Positions 33,974 through 44,839 of a stretch of 64,000 nt of DNA are shown in pieces. The translations under genes were made by a program, and so were the position numbers. The DNA is taken from assembly GCA_047967505.1 (NCBI GenBank), contig CM106539.1, one strand, 5' to 3'. The notes beneath the pieces were generated by a model that worked only from the letters and a program-made list of their open reading frames with translations, had not been told where the DNA came from and did not search any database. The stretch is from Dipteris shenzhenensis. Lineage: Eukaryota > Polypodiophyta > Polypodiopsida > Gleicheniales. The first letter of the stretch is position 1. Each line of letters starts with the position of its first letter.

Positions 33974-34672
33974 TGTTAGAGCAAAACAATGCAACACAAG
34001 AGTGATTCCTAGATCTCGAAGAAAAAGGGTAATGTAGCCTAGGAACTCACACAGTGGTGTATATAGGAATCCAAAACTTCTCTCCTTAATGTGTACTTAG
34101 CATATGTGTGCAGCGAGTAAATGGACAAAGCACAAGAACCAACAAAACTTAAGTTTCCGTCAGGATGGACACAATACAAAACCAATGTCTAGTGTGTCAC
34201 CCTCTAGTAGCAGAGTATTGTCTAGGATATAAACAACAGTTGTTCTACTACCTCCGTAGCACTCCCAAAACACTTGGCTTGCGTGGTCCCTATGAGCTTA
34301 GGTAGGCCTCATCGTTGTGCCCCACAAACTCACCTTCAAGCTGACACCCCCGGACAGCTATGAGTAAGGTAGTGCTTGACCTGGATACTTGACCTCCTCG
34401 CTGCTCCAAAACACAGCCAATCGTGAGGCACAAGCTCCTCTTTGATCCATCCTTCTTGCTGCCCTGATAGACATCCAAGTATGAAGACTTTGTGAGCTCT
34501 TTGTCTGCTCCAAACAGCCACCTCCCTTGCTCCTGAACTGATCCTTGAGGAACGCTCTATGCAGCTCCAATCTACTCCAAAACTGGTTCTCCAATGGATG
34601 CATAATGAGCGCCAAGGGCTCTCCTTTTATAGACCCAAAGGGCCCTTGAAATGACCGACCCAGATAGGCCGA
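33974..34672 (-). repeat. LTR segment (5' LTR of minus copia element)
   Basis: Partner of 31317-32041. The sequence beyond 34672 up to about 34917 is probably the rest of this LTR, which the left copy has lost. It includes a perfect 16-bp tandem repeat, ACACCATAGAAGACTG, at 34747-34778. Confidence 0.7.
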
Positions 34673-34917
34673 CCGTGGTACAGCAAACAGTACAGCCCTT
34701 GCTCCTACTACCTAGCACCTTTGACTTGACCACAAGTCAAAGGTCAACACCATAGAAGACTGACACCATAGAAGACTGACCAATCACACAGCCACATGTT
34801 AGGACATAATCACTCATTGCCGCCAATGTGCCAAGCCATCAAGTCAAGTATTGCACTACTCTTGTCTATAGATGCCTCTACTCCTTGAAAATTCGTTATA
34901 ATTAGTATCACATGAAA

Positions 34918-34969
34918 GCCCCATCTCTGTAGAGCCATCCATACCAACTAGGTCCAGCAACCAGCAGAA
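34918..34969. repeat. 52-bp direct repeat flanking the plus gag-only element (left)
   Basis: GCCCCATCTCTGTAGAGCCA and the following 32 bases end immediately before the 5' LTR TG. The same 52 bases with one substitution follow the 3' LTR at 39216-39267. See the finding on this unusually long flanking duplication. Confidence 0.9.
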
Positions 34970-36021
34970 TGTTGGAATGGTCACCTCCCCATCTGTAAGC
35001 CCCCAAATGAGGAGAGCGTGGCGGAGGGAGACCTAGGGCAGGATGTGCCCAAGAGGAAAAGAAGAGAGGGGGCTGCCACATGGGCAGCACCTCACATCAA
35101 AGAAAGAGGAAGGTACTCGGAGCTAGGATGGATCTGCATGGCGCTGAAATCAGCAGTGTACAGAATTGTACGGCGCTGGAGAAGAGCCTGGCAGAGGGCA
35201 GAACCAGCAGGACAGAAAGGCGCTGACATGGCAGGTCAGGAGCGCAGGTGTACGGGGCTGTATGGGGCCTGGTGGAGCAGCAAATGGGGCTGCCAGTGGG
35301 CAGTGGCATGCCTTATATAGGCTGCACCCTTGCCTAGATTGGAGGGCCAAAAGCCCTAAAAGTGTGGGCCATAAAGGCCTAGTTTTGTGAGCCCTTAAAG
35401 GGCTGGACCAGCAGCAGACTGGTGGGTCAGTCTGGTCGGCCAGTATGACGCTGGCTGGTCGGTTTTCTCAGTCAGGCATTAGGGCCTATATAAGGAGAGG
35501 CTCTTGGCCTCATTTCAGCATCCAGCAAGTCAGCAAACAGAGGAGCAGCAGGAGCAGCAGAAGCCTGATCTTTGGGCCTACATCTAGGAGGCAAAGCAGG
35601 GCCAGAGTTGCTGCAGACTGAGCTCACTTGGGGCTGAGCCTAGGCTGTCTACTAGGGCAGCAAGGTGCTCAGATCTTTGGACGAAAAGTCTACTTACACT
35701 CGAGATGGAGCACGCGGGCTCAAGTCTAGAGATAGCCAGCTGATAGGAGAAGGACCTTATGGTAAGATCAGAGGACCACACCATTGGTGGGATTCTCGAT
35801 CTATCTCTCTTGTATTGTGTCCATAGTTTTGGACGGAAATATATATTTTGGTGGTTTCTCTATCTGGCCGGTTCATTGTCTATTGATGAGTCTGCACATC
35901 TATTGAATGCACATAAGTAAAGAAGTTTGTGATTCCACACCCACACCGCACACTGTGTGAGCTCCTGGGCATTACTATAAGTCTTCCGCTGTGTGTACCC
36001 TCTATTGGGTATTTTCTAACA
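34970..36021 (+). repeat. 5' LTR of plus gag-only copia element
   Basis: Begins TGTTGGAATGGTCACCTCCC and ends GGTATTTTCTAACA. It contains GGTCGGCCAG-type repeats and two TATA-like sites: CTTATATAGG near 35313, and CTATATAAGG near 35487 ahead of a GAGGAGCAGCAGGAGCAGCAG stretch. The second is the likelier core promoter by its position. Confidence 0.9.
35487..35494 (+). promoter_or_regulatory. Putative LTR TATA box
   Basis: TATATAAG in the context GGGCCTATATAAGGAGAGG. It is conserved in the 3' LTR near 38690. Confidence 0.55.
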
Positions 36022-36033
36022 TGGTATCAGAGC
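36022..36033 (+). other. Copia primer-binding site, perfect
   Basis: TGGTATCAGAGC, exactly the complement of the plant initiator tRNA-Met 3' end, directly after the LTR's terminal CA. Confidence 0.95.
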
Positions 36034-36246
36034 CCAAGTAGGAGGCTCACAGTTGTGGGAGCCTGAAGGCAAGGACCTTGCTGAAGGATGACCCTGATTC
36101 AGAAGCTCTTGGGAATCGACTTCCACAACTGGAGGATTGTGCCCTTGCGAGAAGGAGGGTGACTTAGGTTCAGTCAGGTTCGTTCACAATTCTAGTCTAC
36201 TGAAATTGAGTTTGGTTGACTTTGCTGTGTGGTATAAACAGTAGAG

Positions 36247-37456
36247 ATGTCGACCTCTACAACCTCTTCAGCCCCTGCTTTCCCTTCCTCCTCCCCCAGT
36301 TTTCTCTCTTTCACCATCCCTAACTTTGGAGAGTCTGGGAAACTGGACAGGACTAATCACCCGATCTGGAAAGTGAAGATCCGGAGTCATTTAGTGGCTC
36401 GGAAGTTGTGGAAGCTGACCACCGGAGTGGAGTCGAAGCCGGAGGACATGGTGGACAGTAAAGGGGAGATAGTCATGGCAGTAGACAGAGAGGAGCTTGA
36501 AGCTTGGGAAGACAGAGATACCCATGCCCTGGCAATAATCATAGGGACTACGGCGGACTCCATTCTTTCACATATCCAACTGGCCGAGACGTCAGTAGAG
36601 GCGGGGGTCACCCTGAAAGATCTGTAAGAGACGGACAACACCTCCCGGATTTTGCTTCTTCAGCATCAACTCTACAATCTTGATATGGAAGAAGGAGATA
36701 CGGTACATAGCCATTTGACGAAGGTCAAGGTGGTGAGGGATCAGCTAGCAGTAGTTGGTCAGAAGACAGACTCATGTCAAATGCTGCCCACACCCCCCTT
36801 TCAATTGTGCAACACTATTACGCGAGGCCCATGTTCTTGGCCTTGATAGTACTAAGGAGACTGCCTCGGAGTTTCAAGAGCTTTGTTACGGCTATGACAG
36901 CAGGACAGAGGACCAAACCGTTGACGTTTGAGGAGTTGTACTGCTACAGGAGGAAGCTCGGGAGAAGCTCTACAACGAGGACGAAGACGACAAGGCGATG
37001 CTGGCGAACGATTCCACTGGCAAAGGAAATGGCAAGCCTAACAGTGGCAAGTCCAAGAAAGACGACGAGGGGACTTCTAAAAGGAAGCAGAAGAAGAAGT
37101 GCTTCTACTGTGATACGCCAGGACATTTTGCAAAGGACTGCAGAAAGAAAAAGGCGGATCAGAAAAACAAAAAGGAGTCTGACTCAGATTCAGAGGGAGA
37201 GGCCAAAGCAAATGTGGTAATCAAAGAGTTGTTCCTGGTGACATCACCGAGTGTTACCGAGGTCAGATACATTGATCCAGAAATCACAGTGAGGATGTCT
37301 GACATAGAGATGTGGGTCGACGAGGAGTCAGATGCCTTTGTGAAGGTGAAGGACAGCATGGAGCGCTTGGTACCTTCTAGGTACGTGGCTGTTGACACTA
37401 ACACGAGGGTGGATTCCATGGAAGGCCCTGGGGTCTCATGGTCAGATGGATGCTAG
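36247..37456 (+). pseudogene. gag: Copia Gag with zinc knuckle, frameshifted
   Basis: The first ORF (36247-36627) starts MSTSTTSSAPAFPSSSPSF and holds the N-terminal Gag pattern NHPIWKVKIRSHLVARKLWK. It stops at TAA after TLKDL. Gag continues through 36652-36780 (LYNLDMEEGDTVHSHLTKVK, UBN2-like), 36800-36990 in another frame (LRRLPRSFKSFVTAM), and 36998-37456. The last piece has a canonical CX2CX4HX4C knuckle (CFYCDTPGHFAKDC) followed by a basic stretch and an acidic tail. The total would be near 400 residues, normal for a copia Gag. The start was chosen as the first ATG after the leader, 214 bases past the PBS. At least one stop and two frameshifts make it inactive here. Confidence 0.85.
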
Positions 37457-38163
37457 AGTTCAAAAGGGGACAGTACAGGATTACATAGGCGCTTGGTGGG
37501 TGCCTCAATGGGAGTTTGCTTTCAAGGCAAACATTCAGGCAGTACAACAGTCTGGTATGTATTTGATATTTTGCATTTGAGCCTTTATAGCATGCTGTGG
37601 AGAGACTCTGCTCTTATTTGTCTCAGGTGATATGAGATTGGAAGGAATTGGCCTTCTTCGAACGCAGAAGGGGAAGTATTGGTGCTTCTTCAAATCTCGG
37701 ACGCAGATTGCTTGAAGGTGATGGACAAAGAGTACTGAAGCCAGAAGAGTACCTGCTTGAGAACTCAGCAGGAGTTCATGATCCAGGTAAACTGGAAATA
37801 TTCATTGGTGACAGACCTTGCCAAAGGAAAGACTGGTTGAAACAGACCCTCAGAGCATGGTGCCTGGAAGACTCCAGGTTGTTCACTCATTATGAGGGGG
37901 ACAACTGAAAGATCGTGACGGCTGGGTTGCTCGAGTTCGAAGGCAGGAACGTGACTGAAGGTGGTGGTGCCAGGAGATGCTACCAGAGATGGACCTGTGT
38001 ACAAGGATGGTGTGCGGAAGCGGAACCAGACCTGGTGGAGCAGGAGCCATTGGATGAAAAGCCATGAAAAGATTTCGACATCGAAAAGTTCCAAAGGACT
38101 ACGACCAGGGAGTTACTCGAGCATCTTCATCGACGTGTTGGCATTGGGCCTGGATGTGTCGGT
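37457..38163 (+). other. Non-gag interior of the plus element
   Basis: Short plus ORFs (37392-37580, 37648-37908 and 37961-38239) have no protease DSGA, integrase or YVDD motif. The segment GAGGGGGACAACTGAAAG near 37895 matches GAGGGGGACGACTACATAG at about 39662, so this tail is shared by other copies of the family. Confidence 0.55.
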
Positions 38164-38172
38164 GAGAGGGGG
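38164..38172 (+). other. Polypurine tract of plus gag-only element
   Basis: GAGAGGGGG directly before the 3' LTR start TGTTGG. The same tract precedes the LTR start at 39928, and a variant precedes 32350. Confidence 0.85.
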
Positions 38173-39215
38173 TGTTGGAATGGTCACCTCCCGATCTGTA
38201 AGCCCCCAAATGAGGAGAGCGTGGGGGAGGGAGACCTAGGGCAGGATGTGCCCAAGAGGAAAAGAAGAGAGGGTGCTGCCACATGGGCAGCACCTCACAT
38301 CAAAGAACATGGAAGGTACCCGGAACTAGGATGGATCTGCATGGCGCTGACATCAGCAGTGTACGGAATTGTACGGCACTGGAGAAGAGCCTGGCAGAGG
38401 GCAGAACCAGCAGGACAGAAAGGCGCTGACATGGCAGGTCAGGAGCGCAGGTGTACGGGGCTGTATGGGGCCTGGTGGAGCAGCAAATGGGGCTGCCAGT
38501 GGGCAGTGGCCTGCCTTATATAGGCTGGGCCCTTGCCTAGATTGGAGGGCCAAAAGCCCTAAAAGTGTGGGCCATAAAGGCCTAGTTTTGTGAGCCCTTA
38601 AAGGGCTGGACCAGCAGCAGACTGGTCGGCCAGTCTGGTCGGCCAGTATGAGGCTGGCTGGTCGGTTTTCTCAGCAGGCCTTAGGGCCTATATAAGGAGA
38701 GGCTCTTGGCCTCATTTCAGCATCCAGCAAGTCAGCAAACAGAGGAGCAGCAGGAGCAGCAGAAGCCTGATCTTTGAGCCTACATCCAGGAGGCAAAGCA
38801 GGGCCAGAGTTGCTGCAGACTGAGCTCACTTGGGGCTGAGCCTAGGCTGTCTACTAGGGCAACAAGGTGCTGAGATCTTTGGATGGAAAGTCTACTTACG
38901 CTCGAGGTGGAGCACGCGGGCTCGAGTCTAGAGATAGCCAGCTGATAGGAGATTGTGGTAAGATCAGAGGACCACACCATTGGTGGGACTCTGGATCTAT
39001 CTCTCTTGTATTGTGTCCATAGTTTTGGACGGAAATATATATTTTGGTGGTTTCTCTATCTGGCTGGTTCATTGTCTATTGATGAGTCTGCACATCTATT
39101 GAATGCACATAAGTAAAGAAGTTTGTGATTCCACACCCACACCGCACACTGTGTGAGCTCCTGGGCATTACTATAAGTCTTCCGCTGTGTGCACCCTCTG
39201 TTGGGTATTTTCTAA
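38173..39215 (+). repeat. 3' LTR of plus gag-only copia element
   Basis: Matches 34970-36021 throughout, with small differences such as a missing GTCA near 38670 and a 6-base loss near 38950. It ends GGTATTTTCTAA without the final CA, and the flanking 52-bp repeat begins at once. Confidence 0.9.
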
Positions 39216-39267
39216 GCCCCATCTCTGTAGAGCCATCCATACCAACTAGGTCCAGCAAACAGCAGAA
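39216..39267. repeat. 52-bp direct repeat flanking the plus gag-only element (right)
   Basis: Identical to 34918-34969 except one base (CAAACAGC versus CAACCAGC). Confidence 0.9.
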
Positions 39268-39639
39268 GGCTCCAAGTGCCTCTGTCAAGAAAGTTGCTCC
39301 TATACTTGTCTAAAATGTTTTCACCCTCCATGCCAATAAGCATTGAGTGCCAAGCATACTACTATAATCGTTACATAAACACAATGATATTACATACCCA
39401 TGGCTTTCTTGCTTGCTATCAAAACAAGCCAAGTACCTCAATGAAGTACGCCCTTCACCTGTGAGTTCCGGAGCCAATACTCTTGTCAATGCAACTTCCT
39501 GACTCAACATCCATCTCAGTGTGGTCTTCATCTCCCTTATCTTCTATGATGGATACAGCCATGTCCTCAGCATGCTCTGAGCACATACAGTGTCCTCATC
39601 TTCTAAGGAACTTGGATTTTCCAACCATTGCTCTATATG
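39268..39639. other. No gene recognised
   Basis: Spacer between the complete copia element and the next 3' fragment of the same family. Only short ORFs without motifs are present. Confidence 0.4.
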
Positions 39640-40980
39640 GTTTGGTTTGTTCCTATCTTTTGAGGGGGACGACTACATAGATATGTTGTGCCTTGGGATT
39701 CTGAAGACTTCACAGCATTAATTGGACCAAAAAGTGTATTAATGTTCCAGACTAGATCTGATTTTTTGTGGACATGTGGATCAAGACCTAGAGATGCAGG
39801 CACATGGATCAGATGGTGCTGACATCCTGATTCCTCGACTTGTTCCAAAGAGCTTTTCTAAGGGAAGCTGATGGAGCACGTGCATCGACATGTGAGTGAC
39901 GGCCCACAGTGGGTCGGTGAGAGGGGGTGTTGGAATTATTGAGAGCCCCTAGATGAGGACGACATGGGGGAGGGTCAATATAATGCCAGATGGGACAGAG
40001 AGGTTGAGTTTAGGGCTGCCAAGTGGGCTGTAGACTGGCTGCCACATGGACAGCACATAGATCTCCTTGTATTGAATATAGGGAAGCCAGCATTACTGGC
40101 TGGCAATAGACCCTTGGTGAGGGCACACAGGCTTGAGCAAAGGGCAGCCAAATGGGGCCAGTAGAAGGGCTGCAGAAGAGAGAGAGGTTTGGTTGGCAGA
40201 TCCAGTACAAGCATGGTACAGCAGTTGCAGACATCCTCAGCAGCAGCGAGTACCCGGACTAGTACAGCAGGAACTGGAGGCTGGAGCAGGGCCTGCAGAA
40301 GGTAGCAGGTGCAGGACCAGTGAAAGGGGCCTGCAGGGGACCTTAAATAGGCCCCAGATCCGGACCTGTAGGGCAGGAAAACCACAGACTGGGTTGGCCC
40401 AGTCTGTGACTCTGTGGGCAGTCGGCTGGCTCACAGGCCAGTCGGCCAGTCTGTGAGCAGGTCGGCAGCAGGCCTGAGGGCTGCACAACCCTATAAAAGG
40501 GCCCCCGGTATGCTTCAGTTCAGTCTTTGGGCAGATTGTCTACTCCAAGGTGCAGACCAGCCATCTGTGGAAGCACAGGAGTGGCTGTATGCAGCAGAAG
40601 AGGTTCTCAGAGTCATTCAATAGGAGTCTTTCGATAGTCGAAGAGCACACAAAGGGGCAGATCTACCCACTGTAGAAGAGCCAGATTGTAGGCGCAGGAA
40701 GAGCAGTAGCAGACTCACCTAGAGCAGCCACTGATGTCTGGTTGAGGACATGTGGTGGTCTAGAACAGGTCTACAATAGTTACATCAGCAAACAAAGCCT
40801 GGCTTACCTCAGCGTGTCTTTGCTGATGGTGTTGTCACAGGTTTATATTTTGTATATCTGAAGAGCTTCCTCTCTATACATATATTAGGTAGGCATTCAA
40901 AGTTTTGGTTGTGAGACCTCAAGACTTTCTTTATTCTGCTGCGTAAGGGTTGGCTGTAGCAAGCAATACTTTTCAGTAAA
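39640..40980 (+). mobile_element. 3' interior, PPT and LTR of another plus copia copy
   Basis: Starting near 39640 the sequence resembles the tail of the element at 37895-38172. It ends in the polypurine GAGAGGGGG (39919-39927) and the LTR start TGTTGGAATTATTGAG at 39928. The LTR keeps GGCTGCCACATGGACAGCAC, GGTCGGCC-like repeats and a TATA box (TATAAAAG at 40492), but is diverged from the 34970 LTR. Its 3' end is not clear; about 1.05 kb would reach 40980. No PBS follows, in keeping with a 3' LTR. Confidence 0.6.
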
Positions 40981-42088
40981 GCATGTCCAAATAGCCTTAG
41001 ACCTTGTGCCCATAGCTAGTCTTACCTTTCCGGCCAGCCATTAATTGTGGCCTCCTACCCTTGGGATTCATGCCCATGTGCCCTCATATTGTCTGTCGAT
41101 ATATCCTTTTATTTGCTTTGGCAGTTGCCATAGTTACACTATTTCCTCCCAGCAATACAACTGATTCTTCACAAGACCGGGTGTTACTAGGACCGCTCTT
41201 TGGAGTTTGTTGTCGACCCTTAGGACATGGCAGCCCCAGTAAGCCAGTATCTAGGTCGCTCAGCAGCTTAATATCCCTCAAAGTCAATTTTCTGGAGTGT
41301 ACCAGCCTCACCAGGCCATACCCCCTTTGTAGACGTTTCACCTTCTCCAGGGTATAGGATCACATGCAGTGCGTACCCTCTAGAGGATATTTCGAATGCC
41401 GAGATCGACACAGTCTATATCCAACCATTGGACGCTGCAGTCTCCCCCCCCCCCCCCCCCCCTCCTTTCCCCCTCTTTTCTCAAGTTTTCAGACCCTAGT
41501 TCCATTATCCTCATTTTGTCAGCCTTCAGTAATCCCTCTACCATACTTCGTGGTTTCATCCAACTCTGACATCCCCTTCTCGGATTCTTTCCCCATCACG
41601 GATGATTTTATTCAAGAAGCAGAGTGGCCCATTACAGCTCCTTTCCAGCGCGACACATCACATCCACTTGCTTTCATAAGAGACACTTACTATTAATAGA
41701 CACATTCATGTATGCCTTTTCCCAAGGGCCACACCTCTTCATGCACACCTCTTGGTGCATGTATCCTTTCAGTTGTAACTCACTATTTATAGACATGCCC
41801 TTTCCCAAGGGGCACACACCTCTTCATGCACCCCTCTTGGTGCATGTATCCTTTCAGTCGTAACTCTTCACTCTCTTTATAAATAGAGGTTGTTCATGAA
41901 TAAAAGCATACAATTCTGTTCAGTGAATCTTCGTTTCTTTGTTGTTCTCCTACTCCCTTCCAGCCCTAAGACTCTTTCATTACAGCTTATAATATCAGAT
42001 TAACTAGGATTTCCTTACACTTGGGGAGTGCAGAGAACTACTTACAATGACCCAGAAGGGCCTTTATATAGAGATTGGAGTTTGTTGC
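40981..42088. other. No gene recognised; poly-C and promoter-like repeats
   Basis: Contains a 19-C run (41444-41462), an 83-bp duplication (41713-41872), TTTATAAATAGAGG near 41877 and GAATAAAAGC near 41898. The last two resemble a TATA box and polyadenylation region of an LTR. A degenerate PBS-like TATAATATCAGATT lies near 41989. The stretch may therefore include a decayed copia LTR, at low confidence. Confidence 0.3.
41713..41872. repeat. 83-bp imperfect tandem duplication
   Basis: Two units begin TGCC(T/C)TTTCCCAAGGG at 41713 and 41796. Both continue through CACCTCTTCATGCAC, CTCTTGGTGCATGTATCC and TTTCAGT(T/C)GTAACTC. Confidence 0.85.
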
Positions 42089-42213
42089 CACCCCCTGGCC
42101 AACTTCCATGCCTTCCTCGCCTCCATGTGGCTTGAGATCTTCACTTTCTACAATAGGTAATTGTTCCCATTCAACTTGTTCTTCCGTACAAAGTTAGGAA
42201 TAGGCATAGCCAT
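42089..42213 (-). pseudogene. gag: N-terminus of a copia Gag
   Basis: The minus strand from 42213 starts MAMPIPNFVRKNKLNGNNYL, has a stop where tryptophan is expected, then KVKISSHMEARKAWKLARGW. This is the K-L-x-G-x-N-Y-xx-W-K start typical of copia Gag. It lies 61 bases inside a primer-binding site, as expected. The rest of Gag is missing to the left, where the sequence changes to the unrelated promoter-like region. Confidence 0.6.
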
Positions 42214-42273
42214 CAAACTCGAAGAAACTAAAAGGATTAAACATTGGAGTAGATATCTAAACAAATCCTCTTG

Positions 42274-42285
42274 CCTTTGATACCA
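42274..42285 (-). other. Copia primer-binding site, minus element
   Basis: The minus strand reads TGGTATCAAAGG, followed outward by a TATTAGAGAAAC that resembles the TGTTAGAG LTR start at 33974. The LTR beyond could not be delimited. Confidence 0.6.
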
Positions 42286-43429
42286 TATTAGAGAAACTAC
42301 GACTTGCCAGAACCTTGTAAAGAATTAACCCATGGATCGCATTATCCTTAGATCACATTTTAACATGTGCACATAAGACGGTGGAAGTCACATGACTGTC
42401 GACACATGCAGTTAAGTATACAACCAAATTAGCATGTAGAACATGCTCCAAAATAGGACTTACCATTGTGCGATGTTACCTTAGGCACATTGCTCAAGTG
42501 CCCAAACAAGATAGTGAATCCACTGCTGGTATTGGTGCATGCCTCTTACTGCATGTCCTAACTGGAGGGGCTTCAGTGGCCCTTAATAGAATTGCTGGAT
42601 GCCATCTAAAGCAGCCCAAAGGGACTATATACGGTAAATCTAGATACCAATACCACCAACTATCAATGTTTTAAAACCACCGTGCAGTAGTCCCACTAGT
42701 TTGGATTCCAAATTTTCAATTCGTTTTGGTTTTCAACAAATCAAAAAAAATTATGGAGCATGTCCTCAAATGGATATGCATCACTTTAGCACAACATTGG
42801 AGGCACATTAACCCATGCCTAGTGTTCTCATTTAGGTGTGTCCTTGGGTTAAGGAGAAGCTCACGTAGTGTACTTTTGAATGATTACTTGTTTGCATGTA
42901 TGTTTAGAACAAAATTTTGATGTTTTTAAATAAATTGCTATATCCTATAGTATTAAGGATGCATGTTTCACATGCAACGTAGCAATGCCCTCACCCCGTC
43001 TCCTACCTCTCTCAATTTTGGCCAGCTATAGTCTATGAGAGTTGTTGACTTGCTAGCTCACGTGGACCCATTGAGGGCCATGTATCTACACTGGCCAACC
43101 CCCTTGAAGTGCCCAACCTGTAAGCAGTCTGTCGACATCCGCAAAATGTAGAGCTAGAACAATGTGTGTGGTGTTTCATGCTGATGGAGCTAATGACATC
43201 CTCACATGCCCTTTGCTGTGGTACTGAATGAAAGGCTTTCTGTAAGCCTATAGAGCCCCAAGCATATGTTAGAGCCAATAATGACCATTTTGTGCTCATC
43301 TTTTATTATCATATAAACACATAGAATACACCATCAGAAAGCTTATTCAGAGAGCTTTCAGCTGATGCCCATATTGCTGGCATCTCAGCGTGATGAGTTA
43401 GTAAATATTTGAGAGAAAGGCCAATACAT

Positions 43430-43574
43430 GTTGCACATATTACAGAGTAGCAGATATTCTTTCGACACATCACCAGAGACAAGTGTACATGAATATCTAG
43501 ATACATAGAATGCTAGAAGTGGCTGGTTCAGTGATGTGTCGAAAGAATATCAATTGCTTAATATCTGCCACATG
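43430..43574. repeat. Perfect 21-bp inverted repeat with extended imperfect stem
   Basis: Arm 43453-43473 (GATATTCTTTCGACACATCAC) is exactly complementary to 43531-43551, with a 57-base loop. Beyond an unpaired internal loop, a second helix pairs about 43430-43442 with 43559-43574 (14 of 16 bases). RNA or single-stranded DNA from here would fold into a long hairpin. Confidence 0.85.
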
Positions 43575-44773
43575 CCAAGACGAAGCCCTCACTGGTGGAA
43601 ATCGTCCAGAAGCTGCTGGACCTTTACACCGTAAGGTGCTCCCTCCTGATTTCTGAGTTTATCATGAGGGAGAAGCATTTCCGCAGAATCCAGTCAAGCA
43701 TCCAAGACAGAAGGAGAAGGGGTGTTTAAGAAGCATTGTCTTGCCGGGATAAACATAGTATCAAGCGAACATTGGCCAGTGGAACAATCGCACGGAAATC
43801 GTTGATAAGACACGTACGATTTCCTGGATTTTCGTAGCTTATTAGTCAAACCAAACGTGTGATTACCTTTTCTTTTCCGCCTGAACCAAACAAAGGCAAG
43901 GCAGATGGTGCAATTCTGTAATGATTTCCAACACCCGACTTGTTACGGTGCTAAATGCGTTAGAGTGCGGAGCTCGTTTTAAGTATGAAAGAGGAACGAC
44001 ACAAAAAAACCCAGTGTTTGTAGAAGTTACAGGTACGGAAATGACTTCGAACACCCTGCATTGTCGAAGAGCAAATGCTTTCTCGATTAAACAGGGTATA
44101 GGTTACCAAAAACCATCCTCACCAGGCGACTGCAGGTTATCCAAGGAAAATATTGCAGAGATTTCAGGCGAACGTCGTGCAACGGATGAGGGGAGTTACA
44201 GATGCAAACCGCCATTATGCGAGTAAAGAGCATTTAATGTTACGCGAATCATATGAAACCAGGTTTGAGCGTCGAAAGATGGGAATGGAAGGGCAAAGCA
44301 TGATTCTTACAGGCGTAGAGAGTTGCAGGTCGGAGGTAGAAAGAGCGGCTCGAGGGTGGTTTGCAGAAGCTGCCATTACAAGAAGGAAAAGCAGGCAAGA
44401 ATGGTGGAAGGGGCAGTGTGTTGAGGAGAGGAAAATGGAAATGCCTTGTTTGTGGGATGAATCATGATCTTTTGGAGCTGACGGGGCACGTCAGCCAATA
44501 ACGGGACATTTTCCAAGTAAAAGCGCACTTGAACTCCACTTAGAAAAGTATTCATTTTGACCATACTCTTTCCAGGTCAAACCGTCAAACCGTCTTCGAA
44601 GTTAGGATGCATACAAAATCAAGAATCCATAATCCTTGCTTCATTCCAGTGATTCAGTTGGAGGCTCCTTCAGGTATGTCTTCGCTCACACTTTCTGTTC
44701 ATTCAAACGGCACGATGCATTTATTTCGTCATTCCCAGTCTCGTCTCCTTGTTCCCAGCGTCATCTCGTCAAG

Positions 44774-44839
44774 GTAGGGATTCCTCATGCTGTGCTATGT
44801 GTTCACGTAGGGATTCCTCATGCTGTGCTATGCGTTCAC
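44774..44839. repeat. 33-bp tandem duplication
   Basis: GTAGGGATTCCTCATGCTGT and the next 13 bases occur twice in a row, with a single T/C difference. Confidence 0.92.

Larger units (their letters stand above)
31317..34672 (-). mobile_element. Gag-only copia element, minus copy, rearranged
   Basis: Two parallel LTR segments (31317-32041 and 33974-34672) flank a minus-strand Gag. The primer-binding site next to the right LTR fixes the orientation. The outer part of the left LTR is interrupted: from about 32042 its similarity to the right copy ends. From 32160 there is a plus-strand 3' fragment of the related family, including its own PPT and LTR start. No pol motif is present. The Gag matches that of the plus element at 34970-39215. 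The right LTR's outer end lies somewhere before 34917. Confidence 0.7.
34970..39215 (+). mobile_element. Nearly intact gag-only copia element, plus copy
   Basis: The 4.25-kb element has two ~1.05-kb LTRs (34970-36021 and 38173-39215) that look about 95% identical by eye. It has a perfect copia primer-binding site, a polypurine tract and a Gag region, but no integrase, reverse transcriptase or RNase H motif in the 0.7 kb after Gag. It is flanked by 52-bp direct repeats where the usual 5-bp duplication is expected. The 3' LTR lacks the terminal CA present in the 5' LTR. It is the best-preserved mobile element in the window and a strong candidate for a gag-only, non-autonomous family. Confidence 0.85.

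Noticed and set aside
35018-35390. LTR ORFs of 74-100 residues, repeated at 38221-38593
   Set aside because: They occur in both LTRs of the copia element because the LTRs are near identical. This is duplication of noncoding DNA and not conservation of a protein.
41980-42010. Copia PBS on the plus strand (TATAATATCAGATT)
   Set aside because: Only about 8 of 12 bases match the consensus and no paired LTR was found; mentioned only in the region description.
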